Below are positions 45,639 to 56,344 of a stretch of 64,000 nt of DNA, in pieces. The DNA comes from Silene latifolia (Eukaryota > Streptophyta > Magnoliopsida > Caryophyllales > Caryophyllaceae). The position numbers and the translations under genes were made by a program. Position 1 is the stretch's first letter, and each line of letters opens with the position of its first letter. Under the pieces are notes generated by a model. That model saw only the letters and a program-made list of their open reading frames with translations. It ran no database searches and had not been told where the DNA came from. The stretch covers positions 36,828,217 through 36,892,216 of the forward strand of contig NC_133534.1 in NCBI RefSeq assembly GCF_048544455.1, read 5' to 3'.

Positions 45639-46049
45639 TATGATGACTATGATGGGAACTTTGGTTGATTTGTGGGTATTTTAGGCGGTTATGTTATGAG
45701 AATATGAAGAGAGAGGATTAAGAGAGAAGAAAAAAGTTGTGAAGATGAATGAAGATGACGGTAAATGTGAAAATAATTATGAATATGGTTGGCTTTCAAA
45801 ATGAAAAGTGGACGGTTACTTGCTTTGGGAAGGATGAATTAATTAATAATTTTTCTTAATATCTCTTTTTCATTCCACATGCAAAACTGGACAGCAGTCC
45901 CACATCACCTCACAACCCGTTTCCACTCAAACACTACTATTCGCCCCGTCGTAAGCTTGTGACGGATAACCCGTCACAAGCAAGACTTATTGTTCATATT
46001 TTGTGGGCACTTAAAAATACTGGTGAGATTTATGTTGATTATTTTAATA
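45639..46049. other. MULE 1 right subterminal region
   Basis: The probable promoter side of the accessory gene. A hairpin at 45948-45985 (gtcgtaagcttgtgacgg facing cccgtcacaagcaagac) resembles, in inverse, the stretch at 1895-1940. No TATA box that I trust. Confidence 0.5.
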
Positions 46050-46306
46050 CTCCCTCCATACCACACCAATGGTACATTAACTTTTTCACACTTATCGATA
46101 CACGTTTTGCAACGTGAATATCTTTCGTTACTCATTATTAAAAATTATAAAAATTTGATATTCTTATAGCATTCATGAGGATAAATCAAACAAGATCTCA
46201 AATGACTATATTTTGTCTTATAGATTAAGAATAATATCGAAGATTCCGTAAGATCATGAATATTGTCAATATTCTCAATGTTACTATTAGTGTGATATAG
46301 AGGGAA
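46050..46306. mobile_element. Stowaway-like MITE, diverged
   Basis: The left end is ctccctccataccacaccaa and the right end the degenerate inverse tatagaggga, each next to TA. 257 bp, no coding content. Confidence 0.65.
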
Positions 46307-46479
46307 TAAATAAAAAATTAAATGTTTGGTTTAGTTAACACACACCCAGAAGTATGGTAGTAAAGAAGAGAAAAAAGGAGTGGTTATTGAAGAGAGAGAA
46401 AAAGAAGGGATAATGGCACCACCACTTGTTTCTGGGAATTCAATTCATCGGTCATGATCAAGACCTCAACTTGATGTTA

Positions 46480-47915
46480 AACCATCCCCAAGCAGAAGGT
46501 CGCCTTAATCGGGTCACCAAAAATTTTCCTCTTAATCGCACCTTATGAATCTTGACCCAATTTCACTCTCTCAGGCAGAAGGTCACGACCTGGGTCACCA
46601 ACCCAATCATTTTTCCACTTTCCAACATTTTCAATCATTTACCACATTTACTACCCCATCAAAACCTCTCTTACTTTTACAATTATTATTTAATAACATA
46701 CTACAACTAAGTTATTCTTTTCATTTTTAAAATAAATTGTACTCAAATATGTTAAGTAAATTAATTTTATAGTGTACATTAAAAAAATTATTGGCAGTAA
46801 ATAAACTTTATTGAAAGCATGAGTCAACATATAAAAAAACCGCATACATAATACTTTACAATACTTACATAAAAATACAATTTACAAAATATTACCACTC
46901 AACTATTTCAAAAAAATACAATTTTTTATTTAAAAAAAAAGAAAGAAAACGATGAAAATTAAAACAAAATATCAGCATTAACTCTATCCACACATGCATA
47001 TCATCATTCAACTCACCAACCATCTATCCATACATCCGACCGACACTCTAAACCCAAAAAAAATCCCAAAATCCCATTCATAAATTTCATTCATAAATTG
47101 CTATATCATTCATAAATTTGGGTTTTATTTCGATTTGGGTTTTATTTCATTCATCCCGATTTCATTCATGCAGGTAAATTCTTGTTAAATCGTTTATAAA
47201 TTCTTGTTAAACCGTTTAATAATTACGTGTTACATTACTTTCTGATTTCATTCATGCGAGATTAATTGAAATCGAAATTAATCGTTGGAATTTGTGAGAT
47301 TAATCGAAATCTGATTAATACTTACTTTCTGATTTCATTCATGCGAGATTAATCGAAATTTTGTTAAATCGTTGGAATTTACATTTTAGTTCTGATTAAT
47401 AGTTATTACATTTACATGCGAGATTGATGATTAATAGTTGTTAAATTCATGCGAGATTAATCTGATTAATAGTTGTTACATTTATTTTAGTTGGAATTTA
47501 ATCGAAATCTTGTTACATTTACATAGTTGTTGCGAGATTGATGATTAATAATTAATAATCAAACTTATATTTACATTTTAGGACTTGGGGAAAGGGAAGG
47601 AAGCTGCCGAAAAAAAAAGCAAGGAGGAAAGGAATAATACAGCCTGTGTACAACAGAGAAGAAGCAAAAGAAGCAGAAGAAGCAGAGGAGCTGCAGTTTC
47701 TTTTGTACTTTTTTTATTTTTTTTAATGTTGTAAACCAATAGAAATATGTCACGTGTAAGGTCACCAACTTTTACCAATTTCTCAACTCAGAGTCATGGG
47801 TTGCCCCTCAGTTATTCAAGGTCACCAAAATCATCTTGTTAATCCTAGTTTAAGGAGTCATTAGCGTGACCCGACAAGGTCACGGCCCAGTCGGTGACCT
47901 TGCTTGGGGATGGTC
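46480..47915. mobile_element. Possible PIF/Harbinger-type non-autonomous element
   Basis: Ends are a(a/g)accatccccaagc-like inverted repeats (46480 and 47915), followed inside by related gtcaccaa/gtgacc phrases, and are flanked by TTA on both sides (46477-46479 and 47916-47918). The interior is AT-rich. Around 47100-47480 the phrase attcatgcgagattaatcgaaat recurs in pieces. No transposase seen. Confidence 0.5.
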
Positions 47916-48032
47916 TTAGTGGTGCTGCTATTTAAAGCAATTTTGAAGAAAAAGATTCTACTATTTTACTCTTTAGTCAGTCTGATGTTTAAAACCCATG
48001 GAATAACTTAATGGATTATTAGAGATTGACGG

Positions 48033-48345
48033 ATTGAGCGATTTAGGGAGTGTTACAAATAATCCATTGAATGAATTGGGGAAAAGAGATGAGAAATTTG
48101 GGATTGGGTAATTGAATGAATAGATTATTTGGTTCATGAATGTAAGTTTAATAAGTATAGTCTTGTCATTTCGCTTAAATTGTCACTTAACAAGTCGAGA
48201 AATAAGAAAAACAATGTTCGGGGTAGAAATACGGTGGTAATTGGGGAATATACATTGAAATTTGGGGGTTATTTGTAAAAACGTAAATACGTGGTGGTAA
48301 TTTGTAAAAATACGCAAATACATGGTGGTTATTTGTAATTTTTCC
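48033..48345. repeat. Right terminal inverted repeat of MULE 1
   Basis: Inverse of 1054-1653 without the Stowaway insertion. It ends ...ttacaa-type repeats and aatttttcc at 48345. Confidence 0.92.
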
Positions 48346-48354
48346 TAACAACAA
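48346..48354. repeat. Target site duplication of MULE 1, right copy
   Basis: taacaacaa, identical to 1045-1053. Confidence 0.93.
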
Positions 48355-48360
48355 TGATGA

Positions 48361-48369
48361 TAATACTAT
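48361..48369. repeat. Target site duplication of MULE 2, left copy
   Basis: taatactat, identical to 54663-54671. Only six bases (tgatga) separate it from the MULE 1 duplication. Confidence 0.93.
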
Positions 48370-48904
48370 GGAATAATTGATAGGAATAATCCCACCTTTG
48401 ACATGTCTTCCCAAAATGATCTCACCTTTTAATAATCCGAGAACAATCCCACCTTTAAGACATATCTTCTCGAAATAGGTCTTTACCTGTTAATTACCTG
48501 CAATAGAAGGTAATACTTTATTTTTATATTTCTTATCCCAAATACCCTTGTAACCGTCCTTCCCATTTATTTGCTTCATTTCTTATTTTTTTATACTTCT
48601 ATTGTTCTCCTTTTTTCTTTGTTCTCTCTTTCCTCGCACTTACAAAGTGTTAATGTTCCATACACACTGTATGACGAATTTTTTTCCAAAATGGGGCTTA
48701 ATAACAAACATTTTGTTATGAAATATTATTACGTAATATTATATGGATGTCGATATGTTAGGATATTCTAGAGGTATTATATTATGGAAATTCTACCCTA
48801 TCGTGTGTGTATATATAAACCCCCTTATAATGCAATAATACATAGTTTTGTCTCTCTTTTCTTCTCTCTACGTTTTCTCTAGTATATCTTGTCTTTATTT
48901 CACA

Positions 48905-51900
48905 CACGTTATCAGCACGAAACGGTCATTAATTAAACTGTAAAAGAAACGAATTGATAGAAGGAAAGTGGGGGAAGACATAATAATTAAGATGGTCATA
49001 CAACAAAGATAACAGCTCGTGTTTATCACACTTAATCATCCCATGTAAGTTTTTCTAATATAATTTTCTTCCATATACGTATAAGTACTTAATTTTGTTT
49101 TATAATCGTCAAGATTTTGATTCCTGTATCTAAAAAGAAGTACGGAGCATTTGTTACAAAATATATACAAGTTTTGAAAAGGGACATATCATATAATTTT
49201 TGGCCTCAAGTTCCAAAATATTTTTTTTATAAAGATGAGAAATATGCCCACATTATAACTTTGGCCAGAAGTTCAAAGTTTTAAAGGTGTGTAATAATTT
49301 AACACTGTCTCATCAGTACAATATATTCATATTGTATAAGTGTAAGTGGCTAGAAGTCCACGTCTATGAGTATATGAATCGCTCTTCAATTTAAAGCGAT
49401 CTTTATAAAAGGCAAATTTATTTGCGAATTGATTCTTGTTCACCTGAAGTTGAACAGTATAACGAGATATGAATCGCTCCTTTAAGTGAATGTGACATCT
49501 CATAAACACTCTGTCTATAGCAGAGATCGAGAATATGACAATATGATAAGCCTAATATTGCGGCCTTAATTGAGCCTAATAATGTGGCATTTGATAAGGA
49601 AAGTAAAGAAGCCTTAATTGAGCTTAATAATGTGGCCTTATTGAGCCAAATTTGTTCATTGAAAGAAATGACAATATTGTATAAAAGTGAATATCTCATG
49701 AAAATCCCCGTGAGACTCGTATATGCTCGAAGTTTGATATGGGAAAGGGAAAATTATTTACGGGTTGAAATATTGACATTCGCACTATAACTTGAAGTTC
49801 GCACTATGACCTGAAGTTCATAGTGTTTGTAAATAATGAAACTATGACTAGAAATTCATAGTATTTAAGGATAATGAGATTTGTGACCGAAAATTCACAT
49901 TGTTTACATATTTCCATTTTTCATATCTTGCATATTATGGAGTACGTTTTATCAGTTTAAATTATTGTTTTAATGATGATTGTGTAGTCAGCACAAATGT
50001 AAAATAAGTATTAATTGACACACGACAACATGATTAAATTGTGTGAATAAGGATAGCATTAGTTTTTGCCTAGTATATTGACAATATATTTGATATTTGT
50101 TTTTTCACATTTATGTCATCTACACGAAATCTAACCAACTGAATTGAAAAAAAGACAAGGAGACGTATTATCTTAAACATGTAAGTTGTTCTATATAACT
50201 ATGTTGTCAATTTGTTAATTATGACAAGAGCAAGTAATTTCCCTATCATGCGGTAATTTTGTACGGAGTATAAACTTAGTTTTCTATTTCAATGTTCTGA
50301 GTTTCTGACCATATAGATGATTTTGAAGCTGCCTCTCCACTCACCATATTTTGATTGCAAGGTTTTTTTTTGTTAATATGGTTAAAGGTGTATTAGTAAA
50401 TTATTAATCAATTCATATGCATCGCTGTCCATGGCTTCTGTTAATATTTGGCACGTGATAATTATTAAGTTTTTTTTAATTAATTGTTGTTTTACGGTGA
50501 CTGATAGATAGCCATTTGTTAATTATTTTGTTTAGTGTGTCAGTATTTTATGAGTTTTTGGCATGTTAAATATATTAACGTACAATTTTGAAATTTGCAA
50601 AGAGAAAAAAAATTATATATGAAAATATTCTAAGAGTAATATGGCCATGTTCCTTATTGGAATATTGATAAGTCTTGTCTAAATATTGAGACACATGTTG
50701 TGTCCAATGTCACATCATTTATCTGGCCGGATTCTTAGAAAGTTGACATGAAATAATTCAGATGTGACATAGTAAGGCCATCCGGGTTCTTATTATACCC
50801 GTTTTGATAAACTTGAAGTTTATCCTAAGGAAAATATAAGTGCTGAAACTCTCTCGTGTAAATTTAGTAAAGGCAAGACATTACACGAAGACTGAGTATA
50901 TTTGATATTGGAGATCACAATTTGATTATTATATGGAATTGTTAGTCTCCAAATTGGGCATTGCGATTCAGCGCATTGAAAAACCAACTGCATAAGACAA
51001 TTAAAGTGGATATAATGATTTATTGCCCATTAAATCTATCTGGTATAGATAGTTTTTACCACCTTAGGGGGATAATATATGATAAGGAAAAGCTGGTAAA
51101 AACAAACAAGTAGATTATCCTCAACTGGACCTGAAGTTCAGTGGTTTATTTTCAATATGAAATACATCAAATAGAGGTTCATGGAATTAGAAATGATGGT
51201 ATTCATTTGGTTATGAAGATGTATTATGATACCACTTTCATCACCTTATCAAAATATGTTCATACATTAAAATCTATGATTTAATTATAGACAGATTAGC
51301 CCTATATGTGGTATAGCGAGCTATAAATTAGTCATAGAAAATATATGTAATGAAAATTAGATTCTAGCCAAATTGAACAATAGCCACACGTGGAATGTAG
51401 TATGAGAGTCATATCGGTTCACATATTTCGAGTAATAGGAAAACGGCAAGCATGAGCAGTTGGTACTCCTATGGAGTAAAGAAATTTGGATGTCCCGGAA
51501 GTGACATAGATATCTGAATGATAATAGATGCCTATATAAAAAAGGAATGGTACCAAATATATTCAGATATCACTGATTCAGTACTGACAATATCGCGAGA
51601 TGTTGAAATTATATATCGATATATTTAAAAAACCGATATGCATTTGCGCGCGGAATTTAATGGACTAGATAATGGGAATCTTATAAATAAGTCCGATTTT
51701 ATTGTTGACACATAATCAATGATTATGAATGAGCTCATGGACCTGAAGTCCATCCATTGACTTGAAGTCAATTGCAATTATGAATATTGGAAAAGAAACT
51801 GTATAGTTTGCATTATCGAGTCATCATCATGTGTATTTAGAGATTAAGTTCATTTTCATATTAATTAGTTTTATTTTATATAAGTTATTGCATTGTTTTA

Positions 51901-52430
51901 GAATGTTGTTTAGAATTAGTTACATATCATATGCATGCACATGATTAATTATATTGTTATATTTTGATAAATATTTTAAAAGGAGAACTGCTATCTTATG
52001 AGATACTCAAACGAGGATTACTCCTTATAGGAGCTTTTTATAAATGATTATCAAATGATAATGTTTGATTAATTGATTTTTGGGAACTCATGATTATATA
52101 TGAACCTCTATGACACGATTGAAAAGTTCGTGATTATTTCCAAAATGGAATACTTAAACTCTTGTAGAGTTTACTTGATGTATCAACCTGAAGTTTGAGT
52201 ATATTGGAATTTAGATTTGAATGAGCTTCTCGCTAATTAAACATGTGAAATGAGTTTATGGTCCAGAAGTACCATGACGATTAGAATAATGTAGTGAAAA
52301 ACTGCAATGACAATGTCAATCCATACATATATGGTTTAAAAAACAAAATGGCTCAAAGGTATTGGATGATTATTCAATAACTATCGGATTGATTCTCCCT
52401 AAGACAAGGAATTAAGAAATGATGGCTACA
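48905..52430 (+). other. Degenerate interior of the Copia element
   Basis: AT-rich with no frame above 100 codons. The phrase cctgaagttca and variants occur many times (for example 49444, 49810, 51130, 51740, 52190), suggesting a repeated motif within the former coding region. No domain is assigned. Confidence 0.5.
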
Positions 52431-52975
52431 CTATAGGTTTTTTTGTCCCAATGAGTTTTTCCTAGCAAGGTTTTTTAACGAGGTAGCACAATAAGCGCAT
52501 TGATACGCTATATGATTATTAAGACGAGTTATTCTTGACATATAATATTATGTCATCTATCGAGAAATTCCCTATCACTATTGTGGAAGTATTATTTGAA
52601 ATAAAGATCCAAGAGTCATCACAAATGACTACACCCAGATTGTGAGTTCTAATGAAATATGAGATAGAAATTATCAAGGATTTGAAGATATCAAGTTTAT
52701 CAACTACAATGGATTTTATTCAACTATCGAGACGAGAAGTTACGTTAAAGCATGGTTCATTTCAAGATACATCAAGTTATATAGTCATCAGGGGAGTAGA
52801 CACGCGTTGTACTCTTTTTCCTTATCCATGGTTTTGTCCCATCGGGTTTTCCATGGAAAGGTTTTAACAAGGCAACTATTATTATGCGTGTTTGAAGATT
52901 AGTGTACTCTTTTCCTTCGCCAGTGTTTTTCCCAAGGGTTTTTTCTAGTGAGGTTTTTAACGAGGCATCTTCTTC
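52431..52975 (+). repeat. Three copies of a 3' motif of the Copia element
   Basis: A phrase of the type gttttgtccca...gggtttttcc....aaggtttttaacgaggca occurs at about 52437-52490, 52826-52878 and 52924-52970. It is a known kind of sequence between RNase H and the 3' LTR in some plant Copia elements, here in triplicate. Confidence 0.75.
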
Positions 52976-53121
52976 AATAATGGACATCCAAGAGGGAGTG
53001 TTATGAAATATTATTATGTAATATTATATCGTGTGTGTATATATAAACCCCCTTATAATGCAATAATACATAGTTTTGTCTCTCTTTTCTTCTCTCTACG
53101 TTTTCTCAAGTATATCTTGTC

Positions 53122-53672
53122 AAAATGGGTTCACGTAGGCTCGGTTTTTGGCGATACTAGGTTTAGGATTAAGGTCGCTCTGTCGGAGAGCGACTTGGGA
53201 CAAAGTCGCCTAGCTTGTCAGCGATTTGGATCTTTGTAGGGGAAAAATGCAGGTAAAGAAGAATGTGATTATAGGAATTGAACACAAGACCTTCCACGAA
53301 ACTGCCACTTACTCTGTACAACTTAACCATCATTACAAGGAAATTTTTATGTTAAACTAAAGTGTGTAAACTTAATATTCCGTAATTATTGTTCCATGTC
53401 CCAATACACATTTATTACTCGTTACTGTAGATATTAATTCTAATCGCCTGTAATAATCATCAAAGTTATATTGGTGCGTTGGTTATTGGTTCTCCTACCT
53501 AGATTAGGATGAAAATCGCGGGTTCGAAACCCTCACGCCACAATTTTTTTTTTTTTGCAAAGACCCAAAACGCTGACCAGCTAAGCGACTTTGTCCCAAG
53601 TCGCTCTCCGAAAAAGTGACCTTAATCCTGAACCTAGCATCGCCAAAACCGAGCCTACGTGAACCCATTTTG
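53122..53672. mobile_element. Fold-back element with about 115-bp inverted arms
   Basis: The arms 53122-53240 and 53560-53672 begin aaaatgggttcacgtaggct and match at about 90 percent in inverse, including cggagagcgacttgggacaa. It adjoins the truncated right Copia LTR. No matching target duplication found. The core (53241-53559) holds tRNA-like sequence. Confidence 0.78.
53470..53557 (+). other. tRNA-like or SINE-like segment with a pol III-type terminator
   Basis: ggttcgaaacc at 53521-53531 fits the internal B box. About 37 bp upstream, tgcgttggtta resembles an A box. A run of about 14 T follows at 53544-53557, as a pol III terminator would. No acceptor stem can be closed, so it is not a functional tRNA. 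It may be a tRNA-derived SINE head. Confidence 0.4.
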
Positions 53673-54496
53673 GGTAATTAGTTTCAAAGTCACCTCATTT
53701 CGTTAAATTGTTTGTTGTTAAAACCCATTTTGGAAAAAAAATTCTTGTATGACAGCAGCAATATTTGCAAGTATTGCAACAATGTTTTGCAATTAGGATT
53801 TAGAAAAACACAAATTTAAGAAGAGAAATGTAAATGTTGTATAAGAAAGGGTGTTGATAAGGACGCTCGACAGACGACAAATCGACGGAACCTCAGGATG
53901 AAATAAAATCACAAATACCCTTTACTTTCCCTCAGTGGTGAAATAGAACGAAGCTCTCGTCATTGTGTGATACACTCATACACCTAGATTTTGTCTTTTA
54001 AGTTTTACCTATTGATTGCTCCTTAATATATATACTCCCTCCGTCCCGTCATTTGTTTACCTTTGATTTTGGCATAGTGACTAATGAAAGAGGAGGGGGT
54101 TAATTATTCGACCACAAGTGGATCAAATTAAGTATGAAGGATAAAATTGTCTTGACTAAATACTCTATAATGGAACAGAAAAACTAATGATCAGGACGGA
54201 GGGACTGAGATTTTATTGATTTACAAAGTTTAGTTTAAGGTGACATTCAATTATGGAGAATAATAGTAAGAGATTTTATAGGTGGTAATTGGGTGACTGG
54301 AATTATATAAAAACACAAACCATTTTAGTGTACAAGTGACGTGGGCTTCATTTAGTTGTTACCGAAAATAAAGGGAAAGGATTTAGGAAGAAAAGGGAAG
54401 AACAATAAAAAATGAAATTCTTATATCTGGATTTGGTTGTTTGGTAAGAACAACAAATATAAACAAGCAAGAATGAATGATGGGTTGGGGGGATGA
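53673..54496. other. Right interior of MULE 2
   Basis: Non-coding, except for the Stowaway at 54035-54204. The first 80 bp pair in inverse with 48672-48712. No gene seen. Confidence 0.6.
54035..54204. mobile_element. Stowaway MITE in MULE 2
   Basis: The left end ctccctccgtcccgtcattt follows TA. The right end ggacggagggac is its inverse with the last base and flanking TA eroded. About 170 bp. Confidence 0.8.
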
Positions 54497-54662
54497 AACT
54501 TATATAGAAGAAATAAATTACCTTTTATTGTAGGTAAGTAATAGGTAAAGGCTTATTTTGAGAAGACATCATACAAAGGTGGGATTGTTTTCAGATTACT
54601 AAAAGATGAGACTATTTTGAGAAGACGTGTCAAAGGTGGGATTATTCCTATCAATTATTTCC

Positions 54663-54671
54663 TAATACTAT
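54663..54671. repeat. Target site duplication of MULE 2, right copy
   Basis: taatactat, identical to 48361-48369. Host DNA resumes after it. Confidence 0.93.
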
Positions 54672-54767
54672 TCCTTCTATTTTGCTTATTTATTTACCTT
54701 TATTTTTTACACAAAGATTAAAGAGAAATAGAGGCACCACTTGTGGTTATAGTTAGTGGATGCCAAG

Positions 54768-55478
54768 TAGAGTTGGCATAAAGGGCCGCGGGCTGGTGGG
54801 CGGCACGACCAAGCACGGCACGGCCCGACCCCGTGAGAAAATTGATGAAGCACGGGCACGACACGACTGGGCTTGAGACGGGCTCCGACGCGATTTTCTT
54901 CAGAAATCTGTGGTCATGCACGGCACGGCCCAAACACGGTGGAGCCTGGCACGCACCAGGCACGGCGGGCCTGGCACGACCCGGCCCGAAGAATAGCCCG
55001 CTGATCATCATTTATTAAACAAAAAGTACATTAATATTTAATAAAATATATTTAAACCATTAATCATCATTTATTAAACAAAAAGTACATTAATATTTAA
55101 TAAAATATATATTTAAACCATTAATCATCATTTATTAAACAAAAAGTACATTAATATTTAATAAAATATATATTTAAACCATTAATCATCATTTATTAAA
55201 CAAAAAGTACTAAAAATAAATCAATTATATAACATTTTTTTTTAAAATAAAAAAATATTAAAGCACATGGGCCGGCCAACGGACAAGGCACGAAAAGCCC
55301 ATAGGCTAGGCACGGCCCGAGCACGAAAATGACCGTGCCTTGAGCGGGCCGCGGCGTAGGTTTGGATCAGTGGGTCTGGCACGACACAGCCCGAGGAGCC
55401 CAATATCCGTGCCTGGGCCGGGCCAATTTTGAAGGAAGGCACGACGGGCCGGCCCAACACGGCTCATTGCCTACTCTA
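54768..55478. mobile_element. hAT-type miniature element, GC-rich arms
   Basis: Ends are tagagttggca and, in inverse, tagagtaggca, followed by arms rich in ggcccg/cacggc words that pair with each other. The flanks atgccaag (54760-54767) and ataccaag (55479-55486) are an 8-bp duplication with one mismatch, the hAT length. No transposase. Confidence 0.85.
55002..55235. repeat. Four-copy tandem repeat of about 60 bp inside the hAT element
   Basis: Copies begin at 55002, 55061, 55122 and 55183 with (a/g)atcatcatttattaaac. Very AT-rich between the GC-rich arms. Confidence 0.88.
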
Positions 55479-55486
55479 ATACCAAG

Positions 55487-56344
55487 TGTACAATAGTAAA
55501 TAGGGTTGAACCAAAATTTCCGATAAAAATTTTTTATCCGAATTCGATACGAAAGGCGAATATATGGATACTAGTGAAATTGGATATCTGATTCGGTTTT
55601 TCCTAGTAAACTGAATTGGAGGTAGATTAAAATTTTTTAAAACTGGATATCCGAATATTATCTAAAATTTTAAAAGCATTAATAAAAAGAAAAAAAAAAC
55701 GTAGGCAAATTGACAAAGTCAATGCTCATTGGTCAGTATAAGAATTTTTTTTATCTTAAATAAAACAAAACAAACCACAAAACACAACTACACTGTCAAG
55801 ACACGAACCTGAACCGTCACTCTCTGAGACCCTCACAACTTTGCGGATTTTATAATAACAATTATAAAATCCGGATCGAGGTCGAGGTCGTTACCATGTA
55901 AATTTGGCAGTTTTAAAACTTATAAATTATACGATCGAGGCCGTTATCATATATAAAATACACATATCTTTTTTTTAGTGGTGTGAAAAGTGCCAAATGG
56001 ATTGAATTGTTTTTGAGAGACTGGCGATCTTTTTTTTCTGTATATAAACCGAATCAGATCGGGATCTTGAAACCCGGATACCAGATTTTCGGATATCCGA
56101 ATATTGAAACCCGGATCTGGAACAAAAACCCGAATGATTGTAAAACAATAGAAACTCGACCCGAACAAATATTCTATAGCCTAAGACCTCCAACCTGAAT
56201 CAAAACCAGAAGATATTCGCAGTTTCTCTCTGAATGCTCTCTTTCTCCATCTCCAATATTCCATCTGCTACCTTCAAAGACTCCATCCCAGCAGTAAGTA
56301 AGCTCTCCTCTTTTTATCTTTAATTTGCTTTATTTCCTGCAAAT
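55487..56344 (+). promoter_or_regulatory. Upstream region and leader of the F-box gene
   Basis: ggatatccgaa words recur (about 55643 and 56091), perhaps an old miniature element. A TATA-like tatataaacc lies at 56041-56050. From about 56230 to the ATG the sequence resembles the leader of the second F-box copy (63839-63948), so that part is probably transcribed. Confidence 0.5.

Larger units (their letters stand above)
1054..48345. mobile_element. Giant Mutator-like element (MULE 1) swollen by nested insertions
   Basis: The two ends are inverted copies of each other (1054-1653 and 48033-48345), both beginning ggaaaaattacaaataacc, and are flanked by identical 9-bp duplications. The ends carry inward-facing genes: a FAR1-type transposase on the left and an accessory gene on the right, an arrangement known from maize MuDR. 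Subtracting the nested gypsy complex (6885-41139) and the MITE in the left terminal repeat leaves about 12.8 kb. Both genes are broken, so the element is not autonomous now. The boundaries are read directly; the family assignment follows from the transposase and the duplication length. Confidence 0.92.
48714..53121 (+). mobile_element. Decayed Ty1/copia LTR retrotransposon
   Basis: The left LTR is 48714-48904 (tgttatgaaatatt to ttatttcaca, TATA-like tatataaac near 48811). The right LTR is 52999-53121, lacking about 57 bp inside and its last bases. After the left LTR comes cgttatcagcacga, a priming-site form seen in several plant Copia lineages. Before the right LTR is a purine run, aagagggag. 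The interior (49 to 53 kb) has no long open frame and I could not pick out integrase or polymerase motifs, so it is an old or non-coding copy. Confidence 0.8.
48370..54662. mobile_element. MULE 2, non-autonomous, with nested Copia, fold-back and Stowaway elements
   Basis: Ends start gga(a)ataattgataggaata and are inverted copies over about 170 bp (48370-48540 versus 54497-54662), flanked by a perfect 9-bp duplication. A second block of inverted similarity lies deeper: 48672-48712 versus 53697-53752, both with ttccaaaatggg and aacaaac. The terminal repeat contains two copies of a unit around aatcccacctttgacatgtc. No transposase frame seen. Apart from the nested elements the element is about 1.2 kb. 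Confidence 0.9.

Noticed and set aside
53470-53545. A genuine tRNA gene
   Set aside because: B box is good, but no acceptor or anticodon stem can be formed, so only a tRNA-like label is given.
54780-55000. GC-rich block as foreign (bacterial or organellar) DNA
   Set aside because: It is one arm of a hAT-type miniature element, paired with 55260-55470 and flanked by an 8-bp duplication.
55500-56220. A complete miniature element with ggatatccgaa words upstream of the F-box gene
   Set aside because: The words recur, but I could not find matching ends or a target duplication, so no element is claimed.
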